From assembly GCA_035367155.1 (NCBI GenBank), contig DAOSJI010000009.1:1-48282 (forward strand): a DNA stretch of 48,282 bases, read 5' to 3'. A program made the position numbers and the translations under genes. This document shows positions 24,573-32,362 of the stretch, one piece after another (the first letter of the stretch is position 1; every line of letters begins with the position of its first letter). The notes under the pieces were generated by a model. The model was not told where the DNA came from. It saw only the letters and a list, made by a program, of their open reading frames with translations, and ran no database searches. Source of the stretch: JAAYSA01 sp035367155 (GTDB lineage: Bacteria; Bacillota_I; Bacilli_A; RFN20; CAG-826).

Positions 24573-24792
24573 GCAAAAAAAACGAAATTTTTAAGAAAAA
24601 AGTGCTTTTTTGCCGATGGTTTTATAATAAAAAGCCTTCTGACCCCTATAAAAACTACATAAATTCGCTTTTTTTTCAAAACACTCGTAATTTGTAAGGT
24701 TTTGACTATTTTTTTAATCGATTTCATTTTTTGATAAAAATGTTTGAAAAATTATATTTTTTAGAACCTCAGTCTAAAAAAACGATTTGTAG
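24573..24792. other. AT-rich intergenic region, no gene seen
   Basis: Between the promoters of the four-TM protein and tRNA-Gly lies about 220 bp of AT-rich sequence with many homopolymer A or T runs. I see no convincing open frame with a ribosome binding site and no recognised structured RNA. Confidence 0.6.
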
Positions 24793-24821
24793 TTGCACTT
24801 AAGTTAAAACGATGATATATT
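24793..24821 (+). promoter_or_regulatory. Promoter of tRNA-Gly
   Basis: -35 TTGCAC (24793-24798), 17-bp spacer, -10 TATATT (24816-24821), 19 bp before the tRNA. Confidence 0.75.
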
Positions 24822-24840
24822 AATTTAGCACCAAATATAT

Positions 24841-24914
24841 GCAGGTGTAGTTCAATGGTAGAACACTACCTTGCCAAGGTAGATACGCGGGTTCGATTCC
24901 CGTCACCTGCTCCA
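24841..24914 (+). tRNA. tRNA-Gly (GCC)
   Basis: Anticodon loop TTGCCAA in stem CTACC/GGTAG gives GCC. Acceptor GCAGGTG pairs with CACCTGC, discriminator T and CCA encoded; T-arm CGGGTTCGATTCCCG. Confidence 0.97.
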
Positions 24915-24926
24915 GAAAAATCAAGA

Positions 24927-24971
24927 TTTCCTCTAAATTTTACCTAGTTAGGTGGAGAAAGAGGTTTTTTT
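24927..24971 (+). terminator. Possible terminator after tRNA-Gly
   Basis: Nested stems (CCTC/GAGG outer, ACCTA/TAGGT inner) followed by TTTTTTT. Less regular than the others but well placed. Confidence 0.5.
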
Positions 24972-25030
24972 ATTTTATTAAGAGTTACTTTGTAAATAAT
25001 ACAAATATGTAGTAATATAGAACAAACTTT

Positions 25031-25051
25031 GTCGTAGGAGGTCGTAGGAGG
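25031..25051 (+). promoter_or_regulatory. Tandem duplicated Shine-Dalgarno
   Basis: The 10-mer GTCGTAGGAG occurs twice in a row (25031-25040 and 25041-25050) and the second copy is followed by G, so two ribosome binding sites lie 16 and 6 bp before the ATG at 25056. Confidence 0.85.
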
Positions 25052-25055
25052 GCAA

Positions 25056-26546
25056 ATGAGTAAAAGAAAAAAAGTCATTTTGTACTTAACTACCATACTA
25101 AGTGTTTTCTTTGCCGTTAGTAGTTTTTTTTATTTCCCTAGCAACGATAACATTACCAAATCAGCCCCAATCCAAAAAGAATGGATTGTAAATGAGCAAG
25201 GTTATACAGATGGATATCGGCCCACTACAGAATCTTTTGATATTAATTGGGACTTAGAATTTTCTAATTGCGAAGCCTATCCACCAAACTATAACGCAGA
25301 ACGTGGAATTATTAAATTTAATACAAGAAGAGCAAACGGTAATGGTAACGAATTATTGGTAAAACCAACTTCTTCTAATCAAAATTTTGTGCTAAAAGAA
25401 TTTAAATTAACTACACTACGTGGTTATATAACTGACATTAAAGTTTGGGCAGGTAACGATTTAAACGCTTTATCAGAAATTGAAGAACCTAAATTTTATG
25501 GTGTTCACTATAACTATGTTAATGCCGGTGGTGTTAAATATTTAAAATTTAAAAATGTTCATCAAGGCGCATATGATAATATGCAAATTAGAATTAGTAA
25601 AATCACTATAACGTATGAGGAACAAGTTTCGAGCACTAATCCAGTATCAAGTGTCGATGTAAGTAATTATGAAGGTTACACTATGGCACGAGGTCAAATG
25701 CTCAATATTTTACCAACAATTTTACCGATAGATTCAGATCAAGGCTTTACATTAACAACTGACAATCCAAATGTAATAGTTAGCGGAACGCAGCTATATG
25801 CTGCAAAAGTGGCCTCAAATGTAACTGTCACTCTCACTACTTCAGGTCTAGATATTAACAATCAACACTTAATTACTACTTTTACTATTAATGTTATTCA
25901 ACTTACTACAACTGTTGAAGAGGCTCTAACGCTTACTCCAGGTAATGGAATAATATATAGCGTAAATAACGCAGTTGTTAGAGATGACCCCAACAATAAT
26001 TATAATAAAATAAAAATCCAAACTTCCTATTCTGCTACCTCAAGTATAGTAATCCTCAGCCCTGATATTAATCCCACGAACAGTTATCGTTTCGTTGATG
26101 GAGGTATTATTAGTTTTGAGGCTTCAATTGAAGTTCACTTAAATATTAATCGTTTTATTTATTTTAAATTACATTCATACACAGATAAGGCTGAGACTTT
26201 TGCAAGTGATATTATGTGTAGTAATACCGAAAATCAATGTTTAACTCTTTATTCAATCTATAAAGCTAAAATTAATGAAATGACTTCAGGTGAATTAGCA
26301 AAATTAAAATATGCTACAGAAGTTAATGGCATAGATATAAGTACTGGAAGAGCTCGTTATGAAGCATGGGCTCGTCATCTTGGAGATATTGATCCATATG
26401 GTGATGGAACACCAATTAGTTTATCTATTTCTTCAACTAGCAATAATCGATCAAATATAATTCTTATTATTTTTGCTATTCTAGGATTTAGCCTCTTAAT
26501 TTGTTACCATATTTTCGTTGAAAAGAAGAGCAAAACTTCAATTTAA
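25056..26546 (+). CDS. Membrane-anchored surface protein related to the one at 12041
   Basis: A 496-residue protein with an N-terminal signal segment (about 7-26), a beta-rich extracellular region and a C-terminal membrane helix (about 465-487) followed by EKKSKTS. The segment before the anchor, with a helical stretch and GRARYEAWARHLGD, matches in position the C-terminal segment of the surface protein at 12041. Residues 195-285 look like a bacterial Ig-like repeat. No sortase motif. Function unknown. Confidence 0.82.
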   Translation: MSKRKKVILYLTTILSVFFAVSSFFYFPSNDNITKSAPIQKEWIVNEQGYTDGYRPTTESFDINWDLEFSNCEAYPPNYNAERGIIKFNTRRANGNGNELLVKPTSSNQNFVLKEFKLTTLRGYITDIKVWAGNDLNALSEIEEPKFYGVHYNYVNAGGVKYLKFKNVHQGAYDNMQIRISKITITYEEQVSSTNPVSSVDVSNYEGYTMARGQMLNILPTILPIDSDQGFTLTTDNPNVIVSGTQLYAAKVASNVTVTLTTSGLDINNQHLITTFTINVIQLTTTVEEALTLTPGNGIIYSVNNAVVRDDPNNNYNKIKIQTSYSATSSIVILSPDINPTNSYRFVDGGIISFEASIEVHLNINRFIYFKLHSYTDKAETFASDIMCSNTENQCLTLYSIYKAKINEMTSGELAKLKYATEVNGIDISTGRARYEAWARHLGDIDPYGDGTPISLSISSTSNNRSNIILIIFAILGFSLLICYHIFVEKKSKTSI

Positions 26547-26570
26547 AACACGATTGACAAACATTGTTAA

Positions 26571-26598
26571 ACCTCTGCATTTATGCAGAGGTTTTTTT
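26571..26598 (+). terminator. Terminator after the surface protein gene
   Basis: ACCTCTGCA pairs with TGCAGAGGT over a 4-nt loop, then TTTTTTT. Confidence 0.95.
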
Positions 26599-26682
26599 AT
26601 TAATTAATATTTAATGCATAATCTATGGCCGTTTTTAAGAATTCATATTGGTTGGTTTTTTTTATTTTCCTAAAAATTTAGG

Positions 26683-26688
26683 TATAAT
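26683..26688 (+). promoter_or_regulatory. -10 of the four-TM small protein gene
   Basis: TATAAT 44 bp before the ATG at 26732; the -35 is poor (TTTATT at 16 bp). Confidence 0.45.
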
Positions 26689-26731
26689 AAATGCGGTCGT
26701 TTGACTAAAAATATAAAGAAAGGATTCAAAT

Positions 26732-27247
26732 ATGAAAGCAAAAGATAAAAAATTATTACTACAAGTTTTAGGCTATGTTTCACTTCTTTTAGCAGTTGTC
26801 GTCTTCTTTATGATGTTCTTAAATGGCGCTGTTCTAAAAAATAATGATGGTGAAGTTGTTGAAGCCCTTAAAGGTTCATTAATTTCATTTGGTGGCGAAC
26901 ATAGCGTTGGTAAATTCAACTTTAACTTCTTAGCAGTAGTTGGGTTCTTATTACCATTAGTCCTTGCTCTAGTAGTTCTAGTTCTTAATCTACTTGGCAA
27001 AGGAAAGCTCGCTGGTTTTGTCAGCATCGGCTTAATTGTAGCCTTTATTTTATCAACCGTTGGTTGTTTCACCATTCTTAGTACAGCTAAGTTTAGTGTT
27101 ACCGTTTTAGGTAATACTGCAACTAAATCACTTAAAGAAATTGGTGGATATCAACTAGGTGTTGGTGCAATTCTAGGCGGTGTTGCTTCAATTCTTGGCA
27201 TCTTAGTTACTGGTGCCAATGTTGCATTACCACTTGTTAAAAAATAA
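26732..27247 (+). CDS. Four-TM small membrane protein
   Basis: A 171-residue protein with four membrane helices (about 8-28, 65-88, 92-113 and 142-165), a short lysine-rich N-terminus and an extracytosolic loop between helices 1 and 2. Glycine-rich last helix. Single gene with its own promoter and terminator. No family recognised. Confidence 0.8.
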   Translation: MKAKDKKLLLQVLGYVSLLLAVVVFFMMFLNGAVLKNNDGEVVEALKGSLISFGGEHSVGKFNFNFLAVVGFLLPLVLALVVLVLNLLGKGKLAGFVSIGLIVAFILSTVGCFTILSTAKFSVTVLGNTATKSLKEIGGYQLGVGAILGGVASILGILVTGANVALPLVKK

Positions 27248-27272
27248 TTAAGTATTGCATTAAAATAAAATT

Positions 27273-27297
27273 GGGATGAATAATTCATCCCTTTTTT
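27273..27297 (+). terminator. Terminator after the four-TM protein gene
   Basis: GGGATGAAT-A-ATTCATCCC then TTTTTT. Confidence 0.92.
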
Positions 27298-27364
27298 ATA
27301 AATGTTTATAAAAACACGCACTAAATGTGTAATTAATATGTTAATATATTAACGAGGTGAAAAT

Positions 27365-28528
27365 ATGAAAAAAACACCAATTCTCTTAATTAGTTTATTA
27401 TTATCACTGTCTGGTTGTTCAGTTCCAACTGTAAGTGAAGGACCTACAGATGGGGAAAGTATTGAGAATGCTTTAAATAAGCGAAATTTTGATTTTTATA
27501 CTGTACAAAGCGATCATGTAAATCATGATCTTGATGTCAATGTTTATGCCCAAGCAACAATTACTATGCAAGACTTCAAATTTATTACTAAGTCGCGCAA
27601 TTTTCTTAACCCAGTTGAAATTAGCAGCTATTATTTTGATAACATTTATGATGATTTTGGTAGCTATGATGTTTACTATAAAGAAAAATCATCTTCAGAT
27701 GATAAATATCTAGGAAATAGTTTTTATCAAAAGTACAATTTATCGCAAGAGATTGAAAATATACCTAATTTTAATACACTTAAGACCTATTATAATGTTT
27801 TTGATATGTCGAAATTAGATCCAGCTGAATTTAGCTATGATACTGACGAAGGTGGCTGGTATATGCTAAATGAGGATGCATATAATCGAGTTTTAGAATC
27901 ATTTTTTGAATTAGATGTTGAAAATTTTGAACTTATTAAATTTGATGTTCAAGTCGAAAGAGACAAAGTAAATAGTATTGTTTATCGAATCGAAGACCGC
28001 GCCAACGGACTTATTAAAGCCCATGAACTCTTCTATATCTACCAAGTTCCTTCTTGGTTAAATGAGACTCATTATTCTCTTATTAATAATGTTGAAGTAG
28101 CTCCTTTTGAAACTGAAGATCCTACTAGCGAAGAGCCTACAAGTGAAGAACCTACAAGCGACGAACCTGCTAGCGAAGATCCTACTAGTGAACTTACTTC
28201 TGGACTATTTAATCCAGATTCAAATTTAGATGAACCTACTGAACAAGTAGAATGGTTAAAATTTGCAATTTATAATGACTATCATCTTTTCCAAAGAGAA
28301 GATGCGCCTAATGCAATTCAACAAATTTCCCTTTATCATAATTTTGATTATGGTACAGAAGATCCTACGGCGAATCCACCAATTAGTGAAATAATTTTAT
28401 TAGAAGGTCGCTCAATTAAAGACCGTCAATTACCAATTTATAATAATCCTCTTGTTCGAGGGAATCGTTATTTAGTTCGCTTAACATTAACAACTGGTGA
28501 AATTTACGACCATTCATTTATTTATTAA
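27365..28528 (+). CDS. Lipoprotein with EPTS repeats
   Basis: A 387-residue lipoprotein: lipobox LSGC with Cys18. An N-terminal folded region (about 35-235) is linked by repeats of (E/D)EPTSE (about 252-280) to a C-terminal beta-rich domain (295-387). Such acidic linkers are typical of surface lipoproteins in this organism; the pullulanase at 32363 has a similar one. Function unknown. GAGGTG ribosome binding site. Confidence 0.85.
   Translation: MKKTPILLISLLLSLSGCSVPTVSEGPTDGESIENALNKRNFDFYTVQSDHVNHDLDVNVYAQATITMQDFKFITKSRNFLNPVEISSYYFDNIYDDFGSYDVYYKEKSSSDDKYLGNSFYQKYNLSQEIENIPNFNTLKTYYNVFDMSKLDPAEFSYDTDEGGWYMLNEDAYNRVLESFFELDVENFELIKFDVQVERDKVNSIVYRIEDRANGLIKAHELFYIYQVPSWLNETHYSLINNVEVAPFETEDPTSEEPTSEEPTSDEPASEDPTSELTSGLFNPDSNLDEPTEQVEWLKFAIYNDYHLFQREDAPNAIQQISLYHNFDYGTEDPTANPPISEIILLEGRSIKDRQLPIYNNPLVRGNRYLVRLTLTTGEIYDHSFIY
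28118..28200 (+). repeat. 15-bp tandem coding repeat (EPTSE)
   Basis: About five imperfect copies of a 15-bp unit encode the pentapeptide EEPTS with drift (SEDPTSE, DEPASE). Third positions differ, so it is an old repeat. Confidence 0.8.
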
Positions 28529-28544
28529 AGTATTTATAGCTAAC

Positions 28545-28577
28545 TAAAAAGCGAAGTCTCGTGGCTTCGCTTTTTTC
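28545..28577. terminator. Bidirectional terminator between convergent genes
   Basis: AAAAAGCGAAG, 8-nt loop, CTTCGCTTTTTT; it works for the lipoprotein on plus and the membrane protein ending at 28577 on minus. Confidence 0.92.
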
Positions 28578-29913
28578 TATTCGTTTTCATCGTTTTCATT
28601 ATCGCTATCATCAAATATTTTCTCTATTTCATCTTCATTAATATTAAGTTCTTCTTCTAACTCAACAACTATTTTCTCTAATTCTTGTTCGCTTTTATGC
28701 TTTTCTTCTTCGTTAAATTCTTTTGTATTCTTTTGTTTAATTGTAAGTTTTAAACTTTCCAAGAATTTTAAATACACATCTATTNNNNNNNNNNNNNNNN
28801 NNNNNNNNNNNNNNNNNNNNNNNNNNNNNNNNNNNNNNNNNNNNNNNNNNNNNNNNNNNNNNNNNNNNNNNNNNNNNNNNNNNNCTTTTGTTTAATTGTA
28901 AGTTTTAAACTTTCCAAGAATTTTAAATACACATCTATTCTATGAGGATAACCCATTATTTTACGGTCACCATTTTTTTCGATGTTTACTTTAATTTCAT
29001 TTATAACCTCATCAATAGTTTGTTCGCCGTATAAATTCATATATGTGTTATAAAGTGTCTGCATAACAGTGCTTAGGTGTGGAAGAAAAATAAAATAAAT
29101 AACAAGAGCAAACCCTTCAGCAAGAATTAAAATAAGTGATAAATTAAAATTTAAAAAATATCCTAAGATTATTCCACCAACAAAGGCAAAAATTGTAAGG
29201 ATAAGAGGAACAATTGTCGTTCTAATAAAAAGGGGCCAAAAGTATTTTTTAGCAAACTCACCTTTAAAGTAGCGTCCACCTCGATCTACTATATAACGCG
29301 ATTCAAAGTTAAATGTCGATTTATAATAAAAATTAAACGAATAACGAACAATACCAAATAAAGAACAAAGTAGAAACGCTCCACTAGAAAGAGCAGCACT
29401 TGTTATAATATATGGTGCTAAAACGGCTTCTTTTTCACTAATTAATTGTACAATTTGAGTCGTATTAGTTGATGTTGCTAGCATCTGTTCACTTATTTCC
29501 ATAATCGCACTAAGGGCTTCGCTATCAAAAAGAGGTATCGTTATACTAAAGACAATATAGGCAATACTAGTTACTCCAACACTTGCTAAAAGTGCAAAAA
29601 GAAAAAGACGTGGAGGGAATAGGGGCCGCCAAATAAATTTCAAAGCACTATTTTTATAAATATTAAAAAATTCTTTTTGTTTTTGAAAAAGACTTTTTTT
29701 AGAAATATCTGCTTTTAAAAGTAAGAAAATAGCATAGAAAGGTAGAATAATAAAAAAGACCGCTATTATAAAAACTAGCGGGGCAAAGTAGTTTAAAAAT
29801 AGAGCAACTAAAGAAATTAGAGCAATAAAAAGCACCATAAAAGGAGCAAAGTTACTAGAATTATTCTTAACTTCACGATACTCTTGAATAAATTGCTCTA
29901 ATTTTTCATTCAT
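28577..29913 (-). CDS. Membrane protein with coiled acidic tail (crosses artefactual gap)
   Basis: Collapsing the 155-bp artefact gives 393 residues. There are about six membrane helices (25-70, 105-130, 165-190 and 230-280), then a cytosolic region and a strongly charged, helical acidic tail (last 45 residues, Glu- and Asp-rich). It begins with an ATGA overlap with the stop of the NERD-like gene. No family recognised; it is downstream of purine nucleoside phosphorylase and the NERD-like gene. Confidence 0.78.
28730..28939. other. Scaffold gap (100 N) with duplicated 55-bp flanks
   Basis: N at 28785-28884; the 55 bases before (28730-28784) equal the 55 after (28885-28939). Merging restores the membrane-protein frame, so nothing is missing. 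Confidence 0.93.
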
Positions 29914-30563
29914 TTTTTAGCTTTTTTTGTAACCTTTCTTTCGTTTAATTTATCGATATCTTCGACAATTCCTTGCAGTTGTTTTTTATTAAATGGTCTA
30001 ATGTCACGAGACTCAGTCGCACTAATTAACTTCATTAAGTCTTTACGATTAATAATATAAGAGTTTTTAATATCATTTTGTATTGAAAAAATATCGCATT
30101 CATCATTAAAAAGAATAATACTAATAAATACATCTTTATCAATTCCTGTACTTAAAGATAGTTTTTCAACTAAATATTCATTAGCGATAGTTGGATTATT
30201 TACAAATTGCTCTTTTTCATCTTTTTTTGAAACTAGACGCCAGCTAAGATCTTTTCGCTCACCATGAAGTTTTCCAATATAGTAAACATCTTTTATAACA
30301 TAAATATATTTATCGCCAAAAAGGAGGTGATCATAAACTAGTGTAGTTTTATTATCAATTGTTAAAGTAAATAAATTAATTAAATAGTAATCATTGTAAT
30401 CCGTTACTTTTCTTACTGTCTTATAGTAAAGTTTTGGTAAGTTTTTTTTGATTAAACGTTTTTGATATAAACGACGAAAAAGTAAAATAAGTACTCCGAT
30501 GACAACGAACGAACTTAAAATAATAATTAATATATGTAATGGTTTTAATGAAATTAACAACAT
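29910..30563 (-). CDS. Membrane-anchored NERD-like protein
   Basis: About 217 residues when started at the ATG at 30563, after the deoD stop; an upstream ATG at 30596 lies inside deoD. One N-terminal helix (about 8-32), then a domain reminiscent of the nuclease-related NERD fold: DHLLFGDKYIYVIKDVYYIGKLHG followed by a Trp and NNPTIAN, like the D-HLL-x-G-x-IFVIEVKN-x-G and NP-x-x-Q pattern. The metal-binding E-x-K residues of true NERD nucleases are altered (IKD), so nuclease activity is uncertain. Confidence 0.68.
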   Translation of the reverse strand: MLLISLKPLHILIIILSSFVVIGVLILLFRRLYQKRLIKKNLPKLYYKTVRKVTDYNDYYLINLFTLTIDNKTTLVYDHLLFGDKYIYVIKDVYYIGKLHGERKDLSWRLVSKKDEKEQFVNNPTIANEYLVEKLSLSTGIDKDVFISIILFNDECDIFSIQNDIKNSYIINRKDLMKLISATESRDIRPFNKKQLQGIVEDIDKLNERKVTKKAKK

Positions 30564-30567
30564 ACTA

Positions 30568-31281
30568 CTATTCAGCGATTTCAAGGGCCACTTCAATCAT
30601 ATGTGCTAGGCCTTCTTGTCGCTCTTGAACAGTTGCTTTTCTTGAGTGATCAATAAAACTATCAGTTACTGTTAATAAGCAGAGGGCTTTTTTACCAAGG
30701 TAGGCAGCATTGCAATAAAGTCCATAACTTTCCATTTCAACGCCCATTACACCAAGTTTAGCCCACATTTTCCACATATCTTTGTCAATATCATAGAAAA
30801 CATCGGCTGAAAAAATGTTGCCCGCATGTACTGGAATCTTTTTTGCTTTATAGGCATTGTAGGCCTTCATAGCTAGCTCAAAGTCTGCAAGAGCAGAAAA
30901 TGTTCCTCTAACTCCATATTGCGTGCCCCAGCTACTATCAGTACAAGCACCAACTCCTACTAAAACATCAAAAAGTTTAATATGTGGTTGATAAGTTCCA
31001 CATGTTCCAACTCTAATAATTGTTTCAACATCGTAGTAAGTATAAAGTTCATAAGAATAAATACCTATTGAAGGTAAGCCCATTCCACTAGCCATAACTG
31101 ATACTTTTTTGCCATCTTTTGTATAACCTGTATAGCCAAAAATATTTCTTACATCTGTAACTAGTTCAACATCATGTAAAAAAGTTTCTGCAATCCATTT
31201 AGCTCTTTTTGGATCTCCTGGCATTAAAACTGTTTTTGCAAATGCACCTTTAGGGGCATTAATGTGAGGTGTTCCCATCAT
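30568..31281 (-). CDS. deoD: Purine nucleoside phosphorylase, DeoD type
   Basis: A 237-residue enzyme splitting purine nucleosides with phosphate. MPGDPKRAKWIAE (near 21-33), GMGLPSIGIYSYEL, LGVMGVEMESYGLY (Met/Glu of the nucleoside site) and LTVTDS with the catalytic Asp of the DeoD type are present. AAGGAG before ATGATG. Length is normal. Confidence 0.96.
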   Translation of the reverse strand: MMGTPHINAPKGAFAKTVLMPGDPKRAKWIAETFLHDVELVTDVRNIFGYTGYTKDGKKVSVMASGMGLPSIGIYSYELYTYYDVETIIRVGTCGTYQPHIKLFDVLVGVGACTDSSWGTQYGVRGTFSALADFELAMKAYNAYKAKKIPVHAGNIFSADVFYDIDKDMWKMWAKLGVMGVEMESYGLYCNAAYLGKKALCLLTVTDSFIDHSRKATVQERQEGLAHMIEVALEIAE

Positions 31282-31322
31282 CGTTTCTCCTTCTATTTAT
31301 TTTTATTTATTTTAGCATATTT

Positions 31323-32351
31323 CTATGCTTCTTTTGTCTTTTTACGTGGTTTTCTTTTAGGAAGTTGCCAATATGTTATTTTATCTCTATCTTCTTTTCT
31401 TAAAGTGGGATTATAAAAGTCGCTTTGATCTTGTTTTGAAGCAAAAATTTTACTTTGATAGGCATCACAAACATAAGTTCTTGCTGCAATATCGTGCGCG
31501 GCACGATTTTGTTTATCAAGTGTCACAACGGCACTTGATAAGAAAAGCGGAATAAAAAGAGCTCGGAAGGCACTTCCTACTTCAATAACGCTATAAACTA
31601 GATAGCGAACAATGACATGTCTAACTTTAATTTGATAGCCGTCTTTATCACAAAGTGCAATGCCAAAAAGATATTTTCCAAGCGTAAGACCATTTTTAAA
31701 AATAAGCGGCAAAATTAAATAGGGCGGAATAGCACCTATAACAAAAGATCCCCAACTACCATAAAAGAATATATCGCGATAAGGCTTATTAGCTTCACGA
31801 TAAAAAGGCATGTTTGTTAAATTTTGCAAAGCTTCATTATATTTTTTATCCCAAAAAGAGACTAAACTTTCTTCACTTACTCCTTCTTTTACCGTATAGG
31901 TGACATTATCTTCCTCATCGACTATTTTTACATAAAGACTAGATTCGCTATTTACTTCTAAAATATGAACACCGAAGTCAAACGCTACATATTCGTTATA
32001 AAATGAACATTTTTCATATCTAAAAAATTGTTCACCGTTAATATTTGCTACCGTGTAAAATCGCGTTGTAGCCAATTCTTGACCTTCGCGATCTTGATAG
32101 GGAAATAAGAGTTCCCTCTCATCATTATAGCCATAAAGAAGAGATGCTTTTTTAACTTCATAGAAGTTAGTATTAATTGCTCTTCCTTTTGTAGTGTTAT
32201 AAAAAATGTTCTCAAAAACTGTAAAAGTTAAAAAAGCAAAAGCAACACTAATAAGTAAATCAATTAGTGCTGCTAATAGTCGCCGCCCAAAAGGGGCCGC
32301 GACTATATCTTCGTTTGGATGTTTTTTATATAAAGGATTATCACTTTTCAT
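31323..32351 (-). CDS. RDD-family membrane protein
   Basis: A 342-residue protein. RDD motif Arg-x-x-x-Ala-x-x-Asp (FGRRLLAALIDLLISV, about 21-36), then a long extracytosolic loop (about 55-190) between the first and second membrane segments, which is unusual for RDD proteins, then LGKYLFGI and RAAHDIAARTYVCD (residues 230-300) completing the domain. The last 30 residues are basic. It is 11 bp after the pullulanase stop with no clear ribosome binding site. Proposed roles of RDD proteins include transport; unknown here. Confidence 0.84.
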   Translation of the reverse strand: MKSDNPLYKKHPNEDIVAAPFGRRLLAALIDLLISVAFAFLTFTVFENIFYNTTKGRAINTNFYEVKKASLLYGYNDERELLFPYQDREGQELATTRFYTVANINGEQFFRYEKCSFYNEYVAFDFGVHILEVNSESSLYVKIVDEEDNVTYTVKEGVSEESLVSFWDKKYNEALQNLTNMPFYREANKPYRDIFFYGSWGSFVIGAIPPYLILPLIFKNGLTLGKYLFGIALCDKDGYQIKVRHVIVRYLVYSVIEVGSAFRALFIPLFLSSAVVTLDKQNRAAHDIAARTYVCDAYQSKIFASKQDQSDFYNPTLRKEDRDKITYWQLPKRKPRKKTKEA

Positions 32352-32362
32352 CGCGATTTAAA

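Noticed and set aside
24573..24792. Small RNA in the AT-rich intergenic region
   Set aside because: No stable stem, promoter and terminator combination could be made; T- and A-runs alone are not evidence.
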